Assembly: GCF_002893625.1 (NCBI RefSeq)
Contig: NZ_PKMZ01000003.1
Location: 62,001 to 126,000, forward strand
Direction: 5' to 3'
Source of the DNA: Mangrovicella endophytica
GTDB lineage: Bacteria; Pseudomonadota; Alphaproteobacteria; Rhizobiales; Rhizobiaceae
Length of the DNA stretch: 64,000 bases
Part shown: one piece after another, positions 48,155-57,215 of the stretch
How the letters are laid out: each line of letters starts with the position of its first letter
How positions within the stretch are numbered: position 1 is the first letter of the stretch
The notes under the pieces: model-generated
Told to the model about the DNA's origin: nothing
Seen by the model: the letters and a program-made list of their open reading frames with translations, nothing else
Database searches by the model: none
Program-made: the position numbers and the translations under genes

Positions 48155-48546
48155 CGCCATTCGGCAAGAAGATCCGCGAGCTGCGCCGCGAGCGTGGCGT
48201 CACCCAGCGCGAGATGGCGGCGGCCTTACGCGTCTCCAGCGCCTATCTCTCGGCTCTGGAGCATGGCCGGCGCGGTCGGCCGACCTGGCAGCTGCTGCAG
48301 CGGATCATCGGCTATCTCAACGTCATCTGGGACGATGCCGAGGAGCTGGAGCGCCTCGCCGAACTATCGCATCCGAAGGTGGTGGTGGAGACGTCGGGGC
48401 TCGGGCCGGATGCGACGGCGCTCGCCAATCGGCTCGCCGAGACGATCTCGACCCTCTCGGCCGACGATCTCAAGGCGCTGCTCGGTCAGCTCGAGACGGC
48501 GGCTGCGCGGGCCGAGGAGCGGATGAAGGCCAGTCGTCGGCGCTGA
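48151..48546 (+). CDS. XRE-family helix-turn-helix regulator
   Basis: A 131-residue protein. Residues 1-60 form an HTH-XRE domain (ELRRERGVTQREMAAALRVSSAYLSALEHGRRGRP). The C-terminal Ala/Glu-rich helix probably dimerises. It begins within the last codons of the Smr gene, so it is in the same operon and may regulate it. It is conserved behind smr in Hyphomicrobiales. Confidence 0.92.
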   Translation: MTPFGKKIRELRRERGVTQREMAAALRVSSAYLSALEHGRRGRPTWQLLQRIIGYLNVIWDDAEELERLAELSHPKVVVETSGLGPDATALANRLAETISTLSADDLKALLGQLETAAARAEERMKASRRR

Positions 48547-48583
48547 CGGCATGATCGCGCCAGATGGCGACTAGCCTGTCGCC

Positions 48584-49561
48584 TCATTCCAGCGCGGCGC
48601 GCAGCTCGTCCAGCTTCTCGTTGACGAGCCAGCCGTAATAATTCTCCTCCGGCGGCAGCGCGGCCTCGCCAGAGCCTGCTCGCGAAGCGTTGCGCGCTTT
48701 CAGCGCCGTCGCCCGGAGCCGCGGATTGCCGACATTGTAGAGCGTCGCTGTGATCCCTGGATTGCCGGAGATGTCAAAGCCGGCAATGTCGCGGTAGTCG
48801 TCGATCGAGCGGCGCAGGATCGCCGCCATATAGGCGAGGGTGCGATCCGGATCCATGATGGCGCGGTAGACCTCCGGCGCGTCGTCCGCCGAGAGTTCGT
48901 CATAGCCCGAGACACGCGACACGTAGTCGGAGACCGACAGCGCCGTCAGGGGGTTGAGCTGGCCGAGGCCGAAGGTCTGGCCAGCATAGAGCGGCTGGAA
49001 GAACACCGCGCCAAAGCGGTTGTCCGGATAGCGGCGGCCGTCCACCACCTTGCCTCGGAAGCTGCGGTCGAAGACCGCCTCGCGGCAGCTCCACAGCGCC
49101 TCGTCGCTGCGCGCGCCGCTGCAGCTGGCAAATTCCGGCCGCGCCACGAAGTCGGTAACGCTCTCCCCGTCATGCTCGAAGGAAATGCCCGATTTGAGAT
49201 AGGACATCGCCTTGACGTAATAGGTCTGCAGCCGGTCGAGCGCGTCGACATTGTAGGTGTGCTCGCCCACGAGAGCGCCGACGATGTGGATCGGGTCGAT
49301 CCCATAGGCCGCGGCAGCCTTCTTGATCTTGCCGCGCAGCTCATCATTGCCGGCGATGAGGTCGCGGATGCGCCGGTACTTCGCCTCGAAGGTCGACTTC
49401 AGCTGCGCCGTTCGATGGGTCGCGCCGGACGGTATGGCCGGCTGCTCGGCATTGCGGTTACCAGGTGCGACGAGGATCTGGGCCGCGGCGGGATATCCGC
49501 CCAGGCTGGTCGCCGACAGAGCCAACATCACTGTGGCGAGCCCGATTCTCCAGCGCTGCAT
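48584..49561 (-). CDS. DUF1402 exported protein
   Basis: A 325-residue protein with a signal peptide of about 28 residues. The rest follows the DUF1402 pattern, with AAAYGIDPIHIVGALVGEHTYNVDALD, CSGARSDEALWSCREAVFDRSFRGK, GQTFGLGQLNPLTALSVSDYV and TATLYNVGNPRLRA. The GLGQLNP and internal arrangement resemble lysozyme-like transglycosylases, but no activity is established. It is convergent with the xre gene. Confidence 0.88.
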   Translation of the reverse strand: MQRWRIGLATVMLALSATSLGGYPAAAQILVAPGNRNAEQPAIPSGATHRTAQLKSTFEAKYRRIRDLIAGNDELRGKIKKAAAAYGIDPIHIVGALVGEHTYNVDALDRLQTYYVKAMSYLKSGISFEHDGESVTDFVARPEFASCSGARSDEALWSCREAVFDRSFRGKVVDGRRYPDNRFGAVFFQPLYAGQTFGLGQLNPLTALSVSDYVSRVSGYDELSADDAPEVYRAIMDPDRTLAYMAAILRRSIDDYRDIAGFDISGNPGITATLYNVGNPRLRATALKARNASRAGSGEAALPPEENYYGWLVNEKLDELRAALE

Positions 49562-49622
49562 GCCTGATCCTGCCTGTCATGACCGAAGAGCGTTCCGGCG
49601 CCTGTAGCACGGAGTTGCCGCC

Positions 49623-49638
49623 TGTTTCACGTGAAACC
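49623..49638. promoter_or_regulatory. parS site 6
   Basis: TGTTTCACGTGAAACC has one mismatch (last base) to the consensus. It lies 10 kb to the right of the candidate origin, upstream of the DUF1402 gene. Confidence 0.88.
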
Positions 49639-49681
49639 GGCGGGACCATGGCGAGTGGCACATGCCCGGCGACGAGATACC

Positions 49682-49698
49682 GGTAAGAAATTCTTACC
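49682..49698. promoter_or_regulatory. 17-bp palindrome upstream of a small exported protein
   Basis: GGTAAGAA-A-TTCTTACC has perfect 8-bp arms. An AT-rich stretch follows (TTAATATTAG), so it could overlap a -35 region. Its core TAAGAAATTCTTA partly recurs upstream of hemE (39488-39499). Confidence 0.4.
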
Positions 49699-49837
49699 TG
49701 AGGAGCCAGTTAATATTAGTACCAGGGAAATCAGTGGTTTAGCAGCCGTTGACGTCGCGCAGCCCTTGTCGCGGGATCGCAAACCGAATAGTCCGGCGCT
49801 CGGGAGGATCTGGCTTCACGCTCGAAGGACGATCCTG

Positions 49838-50188
49838 ATGATCAAGACCATTTTCACCGCCGCTGTCGCGGCCGCTCTCCTCACAACCGCCGCGCAGGCC
49901 GGAGACCTCAAGCCGCTGAAGGGCCAGACCCTGGCGCTGCAGGGCGTCACCGGCTCGGTCTACTACACCGCAGAAGCCGACAGCTATCGTGTCGTCGCGA
50001 CGCTTGGCGCTGAAAACGGCCTCGCGCCGGTGCGCTTCGTCGCCCGTCTCACCGATGGCCAGGCCGTCTCGGTGGAAGTTCCGGCAGCGGTTGGCGTCAC
50101 ACCGGTTCAGCTGGAGATCCGCAGGACCGGCGACCGCCTGTCGGTGGGAGGCCTGGCGCAGCCGGAAATCCGCGCTTCGCTCGATTGA
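49838..50188 (+). CDS. Small exported protein, unknown
   Basis: A 116-residue protein with a clear signal peptide (MIKTIFTAAVAAALLTTAAQA) and a mature domain of about 95 residues rich in beta strands. There are no cysteines. A GAAGGA ribosome site precedes the start. It was not recognised; similar short exported proteins are common in Hyphomicrobiales. A palindrome about 140 bases upstream may regulate it. Confidence 0.7.
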   Translation: MIKTIFTAAVAAALLTTAAQAGDLKPLKGQTLALQGVTGSVYYTAEADSYRVVATLGAENGLAPVRFVARLTDGQAVSVEVPAAVGVTPVQLEIRRTGDRLSVGGLAQPEIRASLD

Positions 50189-50395
50189 CCGTGCTGGCGG
50201 GCACCAGGCCCGGTGGTTCCTGCTGCCGGGCCTGGTGCCGCGCTTTTCAGGTGACCGGCAGCCCAAGCGGCGGTGCCGAATCGCCACAGGATCAAGCGCT
50301 TGGGCGCGGCGTTAAGCTCCGCTTAACCATCGCAGCGGAAGACTGATGCGTCCGGACCGGCCCATGCCGGAGAGCCCCGGGCGCGTGATGGACCG

Positions 50396-51322
50396 ATGTG
50401 CCGCTTCCTTGCCTATGCCGGACCGCCGATCTTTCTAGAAACGCTGCTGATCCAGCCGGCGGGATCGCTGGTGGCTCAATCGATCGCCGCCCGTGAGGCG
50501 CGCACCGCGGTGAACGGCGATGGCTGCGGCCTCGGCTGGTATGGCGAGCGCGAAGAGCCGGGCCTTTATCGCGGCATCCTGCCGGCCTGGTCGGACGCCA
50601 ATCTCAATTCGCTCTGCCAGCAGATCCGCTCCAGCCTGTTTCTGGCGCATGTGCGCGCTGCCACCTCCGGCGAGGTGTCGACGGCGAACTGCCATCCCTT
50701 TGCCTATGGCCGGCACCTCTTCATGCATAACGGCCAGATCCCGTCCTACGAGGCGCTGCGCCGGCGTGTCGACGCGCTGATCCCGGACGATCTCTACCGC
50801 CACCGCAAGGGCACCAGCGACTCCGAGGCGCTGTTCCTGGCCGCTCTCGGCCGAGGGCTGGGCCGCGACCCGGCACGCGCCTTTGCGGCCGTCATCGCCG
50901 AGGTGAGCCTGCTGATGGCCGCGGGCGGCGTCGCGCGTGAGCCGCTGCGCTTTGCCTCCGTCCATTCCGACGGGACGGTCCTGCACGCCTTCCGCTGGGC
51001 AAGCGACGGCACGGCGCCCTCGCTCTACTGGCGCGAGGAAGGCGAGGGGATCGTGGTGGCGTCCGAGCCCTGCGGCGAGGCGGCCGGCTGGCACCAGGTG
51101 CCCCAGGCCTCGCAGCTGATCGTGGAGCCGAACGGCGTCGCGCGCCTCGTGCGCTTCGACCCGCTGGGGACATTTGCCGGAGCAGAGCCCATCGCGGCGC
51201 CGGACCAGCTGCAGGGCGCATCGCCGCGTCAAAACATCGTCTGCACCGCAGCGTTGCCGGTGACCGCAACGGCTCCGGCGATGCAGGCGACAGTGGCGAG
51301 GCAGGCGGCGCGGGCAGCCTGA
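50396..51322 (+). CDS. Class II glutamine amidotransferase (EgtC/YafJ-like)
   Basis: A 308-residue protein with an Ntn-hydrolase fold: Cys2 as N-terminal nucleophile after Met removal (MCRFLAYAG), NGDGCGLGWY, HVRAATSGEVSTANCHPF and the SDSEALF region. It resembles EgtC of ergothioneine synthesis and YafJ, but no egtB/egtD is adjacent, so a role in ergothioneine is not supported. The C-terminal 40 residues are Ala/Gln-rich. Confidence 0.9.
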   Translation: MCRFLAYAGPPIFLETLLIQPAGSLVAQSIAAREARTAVNGDGCGLGWYGEREEPGLYRGILPAWSDANLNSLCQQIRSSLFLAHVRAATSGEVSTANCHPFAYGRHLFMHNGQIPSYEALRRRVDALIPDDLYRHRKGTSDSEALFLAALGRGLGRDPARAFAAVIAEVSLLMAAGGVAREPLRFASVHSDGTVLHAFRWASDGTAPSLYWREEGEGIVVASEPCGEAAGWHQVPQASQLIVEPNGVARLVRFDPLGTFAGAEPIAAPDQLQGASPRQNIVCTAALPVTATAPAMQATVARQAARAA

Positions 51323-51412
51323 TCGTCCACGCTCGGGCTGCATGTGATGTGGGGCCGCCGATCGCCGCACCCGTAGGGCTGGAGGGAAGCCGGCAGAGCC
51401 GCGCCTCGCCCC

Positions 51413-51955
51413 TCACTCGTAGTCGACGACGCCGTCGAGCGCGTAGTGCTTCACGGTTCTGCGGTTGGCGATCAGCGTCTCGACGCTCGGCTCGCCGGTC
51501 ATGGCGCGGCTGATCGCGAGCTTCGTCGCCTCGTAGTTGGTGCGGTAGAGGTCCTTGTGATCCAGCTCGGCATGGCTGGCGCAGCGCGGATCGAGCCAGA
51601 TCATGATGATCATGCAGATCTCGTCGGCCTGGTCCTTCGGCAGCGTGCCGTCGATGAGGCAGTCGACGATGGCATCGCCCGTGGCCGCCTGCACGACGCC
51701 GCCGAGGAGCTCGACATAGGCCGAGTTCTTGATCGTCGCCTTGGTGGTCATCATCGTGGCGGGACGGACCAGCTGGTTGAGGTCGCGCACCACGAACATG
51801 CGGGTATGGCCGACGGTCTGGCCCATCATCGAGGCAAAGGCCTGGCCGACCGGCCCCTTCACCGAGCCGATCAGCACCTCCGGCATTGCATCGGTGTACT
51901 GCCCCTCGGCGGCGAGAACCGTCGCCTCGCCCGTCTTGAACCAGATCTCGCTCAT
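51413..51955 (-). CDS. Formaldehyde-activating enzyme (Fae)-like protein, likely not catalytic
   Basis: A 180-residue protein aligned by eye with Fae: EVLIGSVKGPVGQAFASMMGQTVGHT, a middle RPATMMTTKATIKN and the C-terminal YRTNYEATKLAISRAMTGEPS. Fae condenses formaldehyde with tetrahydromethanopterin using an N-terminal His (H17 in Methylobacterium). Here the aligned residue is Met (AMPEVLIG for AHIDLIIG), so this enzyme activity is unlikely. It may be a Fae2/Fae3-type homologue of unknown role. No other methanopterin gene is seen in the window. Confidence 0.8.
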   Translation of the reverse strand: MSEIWFKTGEATVLAAEGQYTDAMPEVLIGSVKGPVGQAFASMMGQTVGHTRMFVVRDLNQLVRPATMMTTKATIKNSAYVELLGGVVQAATGDAIVDCLIDGTLPKDQADEICMIIMIWLDPRCASHAELDHKDLYRTNYEATKLAISRAMTGEPSVETLIANRRTVKHYALDGVVDYE

Positions 51956-52120
51956 GCCTGCCGCTCCTTGGCTGCGGTGCCCGCCGCTGGCGCTGTTCTC
52001 GCGCTCCGGCGGGATTGGCCACAGGACCGGACGGCAGGCAAGCCCTGTTCACTGCGCGGGGCAGGCGGCCTGCCGTCGGACGCCGGTGCAGGGAGACCGG
52101 CGCCCTGACGCAAGCGGCCG

Positions 52121-53347
52121 CTACGCCTTGTCGCCGCGGGTCAGGCGCAGGATGGTGCTGGATCCGCCGCGGCTCTCGGTGACGGCATAGACGGCGCCGT
52201 CCGGCCTGAGCTTGACGTCGCGGATGCGGGCCTCCAGCGGCACGCGCTCCTCGCTGGCGACATGGCCGTTCGCATCGAGCTTGAGGATGATCAGCCCTTT
52301 GGACACGAGGCCGCCGATCAGCGCAGCGCCCTGCCACTGCGGAAACTCCTCGCCCCGGTAGAACGCCATGCCGGAGGGGCCGATCACCGGATCCCAATAA
52401 TAGACCGGCTGTTCCATGCCGTCCTTGGCGGTGATGCCCTGGCCAATCGGCTTGCCGCTATAGTCCTCGCCATAGGTGATCACCGGCCAGCCATAGTTCA
52501 GTCCGGCCTCCGGCCGGTTCAGCTCGTCGCCGCCCTTGGCGCCGTGTTCGACAGTCCACAGCCGGCCTTCGGCGTCGATGGCGGCGGACTGGAGATTGCG
52601 ATGGCCATAGGACCAGATCTCCGGCTGCGCGGAGCCCTTGCCGGCAAAGGGGTTGTCCTTGGCCGCCTTGCCGGTTTCGGGATCGATGCGGAAGACCTTG
52701 CCCATGCCGGCGGCAAGATCCTGCGCCCGGTCGCGGATCGGCCTGTCGGAGCGCTCGCCGACGGTGACGAAGAGGTTGCCGGCGGGATCGAAGGCAAGGC
52801 GCGAGCCGAAATGCTTGTTCCCGTCATAGCTCGGCATCTGTCGGAAGATCACCGACACGTCCTCGAGCGCATCGCCGGCCTCGTTCAGCCTCGCACGGGC
52901 GACCGAGGTGCCGTTGCCACCCTCGCGCGGCTCGGAGAAGGACAGGAAGATCGTGCGGTTCTCGGCAAAGCCCGGTGAGAGCGCGACGTCGAGAAGACCG
53001 CCCTGACCCCGGGCGACGACCTTGGGCACGCCCGTTATCGCAGGCCCGGCCGTGCCATCCTTCTCGATGATGTGCAGGGCGCCTTGCTTGGCGGTGACGA
53101 GCATCCGCCCGTCGGGGAGGAACTCCAAGGACCAGAGATGCGGCAGGTCCTTGGCCACCGTCTCGACGCTGACCGGTGTTGCTTCGGCCGGCAGCGGCGC
53201 GCGGGTCTGGTTCTGGAAGGCCGGTGTCTGGTCCGGCGCATTGGCTTGGCCGGTTTCGGCGCTTGTGCCCGACTGGGCGAAGGCGGGGCCGGCAACCGCC
53301 AGGGCGAGCAGGCTGGATGTGGCAAGGGCGAGGTTCGATCGTCGCAT
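52121..53347 (-). CDS. PQQ-dependent soluble aldose sugar dehydrogenase (YliI/Asd-like)
   Basis: A 408-residue beta-propeller with a signal peptide of about 25 residues. It follows the Asd pattern: LWSLEFLPDGRMLVTAKQGALHII, GQGGLLDVALSPGF, GSRLAFDPAGNLFVTVGER and DPVIGPSGMAFY. It should oxidise aldoses in the periplasm using PQQ. AGGAGA precedes ATG 53347; a frame further upstream was not used. No PQQ genes are nearby, so cofactor supply is outside the window. Confidence 0.9.
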   Translation of the reverse strand: MRRSNLALATSSLLALAVAGPAFAQSGTSAETGQANAPDQTPAFQNQTRAPLPAEATPVSVETVAKDLPHLWSLEFLPDGRMLVTAKQGALHIIEKDGTAGPAITGVPKVVARGQGGLLDVALSPGFAENRTIFLSFSEPREGGNGTSVARARLNEAGDALEDVSVIFRQMPSYDGNKHFGSRLAFDPAGNLFVTVGERSDRPIRDRAQDLAAGMGKVFRIDPETGKAAKDNPFAGKGSAQPEIWSYGHRNLQSAAIDAEGRLWTVEHGAKGGDELNRPEAGLNYGWPVITYGEDYSGKPIGQGITAKDGMEQPVYYWDPVIGPSGMAFYRGEEFPQWQGAALIGGLVSKGLIILKLDANGHVASEERVPLEARIRDVKLRPDGAVYAVTESRGGSSTILRLTRGDKA

Positions 53348-53490
53348 GTCTGTCTCCTGTCGTCGCGTTGCGCGGGGGACCCGCGTCTTCGCGAGGTGGA
53401 GACTGCGGACGGCTCTCGCAACGCATTGCGCGGCCAGTTGAGACGTTTGTGATCTGAAGCCGGCCTTGGCCAGAAGCGGCAGCGACAAAC

Positions 53491-53526
53491 AAAACGGCCG
53501 GCGGCGCGTAATCCGCGCCGCCGGCC
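53491..53526 (-). terminator. Intrinsic terminator after hslU
   Basis: A perfect 13-bp GC stem (53496-53508 with 53514-53526) with a TAATC loop is followed on the minus strand by TTTTG. It lies 23 bases past the hslU stop. Confidence 0.88.
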
Positions 53527-53548
53527 CGTGTGCCGTTGAAGGCTTCGA

Positions 53549-54853
53549 TCAGAGGATGAAGCGCGACAGGTCGGTATTGCCTGCGATGCCGTCCAGCGCC
53601 TTGTGGACGTAGGCCGCGTCCACCTTGTAGCTCTCGCCAGAGCGATCGGGCGCCTCGAAGGAGATGTCGTCGAGGATACGCTCCATCACCGTCTGCAGCC
53701 GGCGCGCCCCGATATTCTCGATCGAGCCGTTGAGGCTCACCGCCGTATCGGCGATGGCGTCGATCGCATCTTCGGTGATCTCCAGCCCGACATTCTCCGT
53801 CTGCATCAGCGCGACATACTGCTTGATGAGGCTCGCCTCGGTTTCCGTCAGGATGCGGCGGAAATCGTCCTTGGTGAGGGCCCTCAGCTCGACGCGGATC
53901 GGCAGGCGGCCCTGCAGCTCCGGCAGGAGGTCGGAGGGCTTGGAGACGTGGAAGGCGCCCGAGGCGATGAAGAGGATGTGGTCCGTCTTCACCGGCCCGT
54001 GCTTGGTGGCAACCGTGGTGCCTTCGACGAGCGGCAGGAGGTCACGTTGCACGCCCTCGCGGGAGACACCAGCGCCATGGCCGTCCTTGGTCGCGACCTT
54101 GTCGATCTCGTCGATGAAGACGATGCCGTTGTTCTCCACCGCCTTGATGGCTTCCTGCACCACCTGCTCGTTGTCGAGCAGCTTGTCGGATTCCTCCGAG
54201 ATCAGGAGATCATAGCTCTCCCGCACGGTGGTACGCCGCTGCTTGGTGCGCTTGCCGAGCGCCTTGCCGAACATCTCGGAGATGTTGAGGACGCCGATAT
54301 TGGCACCGGGCATGCCAGGAATCTCCATGCCTCCGGTCGGCCCGGAATTGTCGGCGACCTCGATGTCGATCTCTTTGTCGTCGAGCTCGCCGGCCCGCAG
54401 CTTCTTGCGGAAAGAGTCGCGCGTTGCCGGTGAGGCGGTCTTGCCGACGAGGGCCTCGAGCACGCGGTCCTCGGCGCCCTGATGGGCCTTGGCCTTCACC
54501 TCGTCGCGCTTCTTCTCGCGCACAAGGCCGATGCCGACCTCGACGAGGTCGCGCACGATCTGCTCGACGTCGCGGCCGACATAGCCGACTTCGGTGAACT
54601 TGGTGGCTTCCACCTTGATGAAGGGCGCGCCGGCGAGCTTGGCGAGGCGGCGGGAGATTTCCGTCTTGCCGACGCCGGTCGGTCCGATCATCAGGATGTT
54701 CTTGGGCATCACCTCTTCGCGCAAGGCTCCATCGAGCTGCTGGCGCCGCCAGCGGTTGCGCAATGCGATGGCGACCGCGCGCTTGGCGTCGGTCTGGCCG
54801 ATGATGTGGCGATCGAGCTCGGAGACGATCTCGCGCGGGGAAAAATCAGTCAT
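53549..54853 (-). CDS. hslU: ATP-dependent protease ATPase subunit HslU (ClpY)
   Basis: A 434-residue AAA+ unfoldase with the start [20 protein letters not shown], Walker [27 protein letters not shown], an intermediate domain (residues 100-240), Walker [11 protein letters not shown] and the conserved C-terminal RFIL used to dock on HslV. It forms the HslUV protease with HslV, here encoded on the other strand about 7.5 kb away. ATG 54853 gives normal length. Confidence 0.97.
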   Translation of the reverse strand: MTDFSPREIVSELDRHIIGQTDAKRAVAIALRNRWRRQQLDGALREEVMPKNILMIGPTGVGKTEISRRLAKLAGAPFIKVEATKFTEVGYVGRDVEQIVRDLVEVGIGLVREKKRDEVKAKAHQGAEDRVLEALVGKTASPATRDSFRKKLRAGELDDKEIDIEVADNSGPTGGMEIPGMPGANIGVLNISEMFGKALGKRTKQRRTTVRESYDLLISEESDKLLDNEQVVQEAIKAVENNGIVFIDEIDKVATKDGHGAGVSREGVQRDLLPLVEGTTVATKHGPVKTDHILFIASGAFHVSKPSDLLPELQGRLPIRVELRALTKDDFRRILTETEASLIKQYVALMQTENVGLEITEDAIDAIADTAVSLNGSIENIGARRLQTVMERILDDISFEAPDRSGESYKVDAAYVHKALDGIAGNTDLSRFIL

Positions 54854-55303
54854 GGGGATGGGTCTCGTATGGACGCCGGCCCGAAGCGCCGGCAGTGTTT
54901 CCGTGCCAGGCGGCAAAGCACCTGGCTCCTAGATGGTAGCTGGCGTTGCGCCCTGCCAGTCCCGCGTCCAGCACGGCGATGAGCCGCCGCCTCAACCGGC
55001 GCTGCGATGCCGGATGACGCCGCGGCACGTTAGTGGCTTAGTGCATCCCACATCGTCGAATAGTGGCAAGAAGTCGTCTTTGATACGGCGGCGATTGGAC
55101 TATCATCGACGCGAAATTGATTCGCTTGCGGACAGCGGCGATCGGCATGCGTCGGTGGCGTATGCATGAGAACGATGAGCACCATGCAGGATTCCCCCTA
55201 TTCAGCACGGTCGCAGCGCATGGGTCTGGACGATAGCAGCGTCAGCCTGTGCAACGTTGTGTCAGGCGGCCGGCATGACATCGCATCGGCATTCGGCTGA
55301 GTA
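54854..55303. other. Gap between hslU and the LuxR gene
   Basis: A 450-base stretch expected to hold the hslU promoter and the luxR promoter. A 44-codon ORF (55166-55300, MRTMSTMQDS to ASAFG) ends 3 bases before the LuxR start and in the same frame; it might be a leader peptide or a remnant of a longer LuxR N-terminus. No clear terminator, parS site or heat-shock promoter was seen. Confidence 0.35.
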
Positions 55304-56026
55304 ATGGGGGACATCGGGCAAAACGCGACCTCCATCCTCGCTGGCTGCTGTGGGCCCTGGACGGAAGCCGCCATCATCGACGCGCTGGAGCGTATCGCCG
55401 CCGTTTACGGCTTCCGCTGGTTCGCTCTCCACACCATGCCGTCCACCGACGAGGGCGGCTCAGGGCTGAAGGTCATCGCCTGCAATTGGCCGGCCGGCTT
55501 TGAGAAGGCCTATGAGCGTACGGGGCTGGCGCGCTTCACCCCGCTGATCCGCGCCTTGCGGGCCGATCCGATGCCGCTGCCATGGGACGTCGACACCTTC
55601 TATGGCGGCGACGAGGACGATCCAAGCCCCGGCGCGCGGCTGCTGCTCGAGCACGGCTTTCGCGCCGGCGTGTTCCTGCCGGTGCACGGGCTGACCGCCT
55701 TCAATGGGTGCCTGTCCTTTGCCGGAGAGGAGGAGGTGCTCACGCCTGCGGCCATCAATGAGCTGCATCTGGCCGCCTTCGCCGTCTTCGGCATGCTGGC
55801 CATGGCGCGTTTTGAGGAGAACCGGCGCAACAACCCCCTGTCCCTGCGCGAGCGCGACTGCCTGAAGCTCGCCATGCTCGGAAAGACCTCGTCCGAGATC
55901 GGCACGATCCTGTCGCTCTCCGAGGCGACCGTGTCGCAGTATCTGTCGGCGGCGACGCGCAAGGTCAACGCCTCCAACCGGACCCATGCCGTCGCGCTCG
56001 CCGCCCAGCTCGGCTATCTCTCCTGA
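55304..56026 (+). CDS. LuxR-family regulator without a partner synthase (LuxR solo)
   Basis: A 240-residue protein: an autoinducer-binding-type N-terminal domain (about 20-160) and a C-terminal GerE HTH (LSLRERDCLKLAMLGKTSSEIGTILSLSEATVSQYLSAATRKVNASNR). Compared by eye with TraR, the W and Y of the pocket (NWPAGFEKAY) are present, but the usual D-P pair reads T-P (FTPLIR), so ligand recognition may be altered. No luxI-type gene lies in the window. A weak ribosome site precedes ATG 55304. Confidence 0.85.
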   Translation: MGDIGQNATSILAGCCGPWTEAAIIDALERIAAVYGFRWFALHTMPSTDEGGSGLKVIACNWPAGFEKAYERTGLARFTPLIRALRADPMPLPWDVDTFYGGDEDDPSPGARLLLEHGFRAGVFLPVHGLTAFNGCLSFAGEEEVLTPAAINELHLAAFAVFGMLAMARFEENRRNNPLSLRERDCLKLAMLGKTSSEIGTILSLSEATVSQYLSAATRKVNASNRTHAVALAAQLGYLS

Positions 56027-56054
56027 GCTGGTCAGCCAAGAGCGGAAGGCACGC

Positions 56055-56672
56055 ATGATGAACGTCCTGCCGCGCGGCGTGCGCCACCTGCCCGGCTTCC
56101 TCGATCGCACGGCGCAAGGCGCGCTTCTGGAGGAGGTGCGGGCGGTCGTCGCGGCCGCGCCGCTCTACCGGCCGGAGATGCCGCGCACCGGCAAGCCGCT
56201 TTCCGTGCGCATGACCAATTGCGGCGCGCTCGGCTGGGTCACCGACAAGGGCGGCTATCGCTACCAGCCGCACCATCCCGTCACCGGCGCGCCGTGGCCG
56301 GCGATACCCGCCTCGCTCCTGCAGATCTGGAACGAGGTCTCAGCCTATCCGCACCCGCCTGAAGCCTGCCTCGTCAACTTCTACGAAGAGACGGCGAAGA
56401 TGGGCCTCCACCAGGACAAGGACGAATCGGATTTCGATGCGCCGGTGGTGTCGATCTCACTTGGCGACGACTGCCTGTTCCGGGTCGGCGAGACGGTGCG
56501 CAGCGGTCGTACCACCTCGATCCGACTCCAATCCGGCGATGTCGTGGTGCTCGGCGGTGAAGGGCGGCTCGCCTATCACGGCGTCGACCGGATCTATCCC
56601 GCGACCTCGGCGCTCCTGAAGAATGGCGGACGCATCAACCTGACGCTGCGGCGGGTCACCAAGCCGGCCTGA
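56055..56672 (+). CDS. alkB: Alpha-ketoglutarate-dependent DNA dioxygenase AlkB
   Basis: A 205-residue Fe(II)/2-oxoglutarate enzyme that reverses alkylated bases (1-methyladenine, 3-methylcytosine) by oxidation. It shows MTNCGALGWVTDKGGYRY, the HxD iron motif GLHQDKDES, a distal His in YHGVDRI and the 2OG-binding GRINLTLRR. GGAAGG precedes the tandem ATG at 56055. It starts 28 bases after luxR, so they could share a transcript. Confidence 0.95.
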   Translation: MMNVLPRGVRHLPGFLDRTAQGALLEEVRAVVAAAPLYRPEMPRTGKPLSVRMTNCGALGWVTDKGGYRYQPHHPVTGAPWPAIPASLLQIWNEVSAYPHPPEACLVNFYEETAKMGLHQDKDESDFDAPVVSISLGDDCLFRVGETVRSGRTTSIRLQSGDVVVLGGEGRLAYHGVDRIYPATSALLKNGGRINLTLRRVTKPA

Positions 56673-56725
56673 CAGGGGCGCGTCTCGCCGGTGGCTCAGG
56701 TCACGACAGGCCGGGCCTTGCTGCG

Positions 56726-57073
56726 TCAGGCGCCGTCGACGACGGGATCCGGACTGCCGTCGGATACGGTGTAGGTGCCGAGCTCGCAGAGGTTGACGCC
56801 GCGGTCGACCGTCTCGTCGCCATCGGCATAGACGGTGCGGATGTCGTACTCGCAGACCGCGCGCCCGTCGGCGATCGTCACCTGGCCGCCCTCGCCGGGC
56901 TGCAGACCGCCGGTGACCAGATTCTCCTCCCAGTCCTCCACCGAGACAGGCGAGACGTAGAACTCCGTCACCGCGACCGAGGAATGGTTTTCGAGCGTGA
57001 AAGTCAGGTCCTCGGCCAGCGCGGGGGCGGACGGGATCATCAGGCCTGCGGCGATGAGAACGGGGCGAATCAT
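56726..57073 (-). CDS. Small exported protein with two cysteines, unknown family
   Basis: A 115-residue protein with a signal peptide of about 20 residues (MIRPVLIAAGLMIPSAPALA). The mature part follows a pattern seen across Hyphomicrobiales: LTFTLENHSS, FYVSPVSVEDWEENL, DGRAVCEYDIRTVYADGD and NLCELGTY. The two Cys probably form a disulfide. Such proteins are sometimes misnamed argininosuccinate lyase; no function is known. It is convergent with alkB. Confidence 0.75.
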   Translation of the reverse strand: MIRPVLIAAGLMIPSAPALAEDLTFTLENHSSVAVTEFYVSPVSVEDWEENLVTGGLQPGEGGQVTIADGRAVCEYDIRTVYADGDETVDRGVNLCELGTYTVSDGSPDPVVDGA

Positions 57074-57215
57074 GGCGGCAGCCTTCCACGGCAGGAGAAG
57101 CCTATGGGTACGCCCGGCGCCGTTTCGGCCACAAGCCAGGCAGGCGCAATCGCCGGTGGATGGCGGGAGAAGACGGTGGACGACGCCGGTGAAGCGAGGC
57201 CGCCGAGTGATGCGC

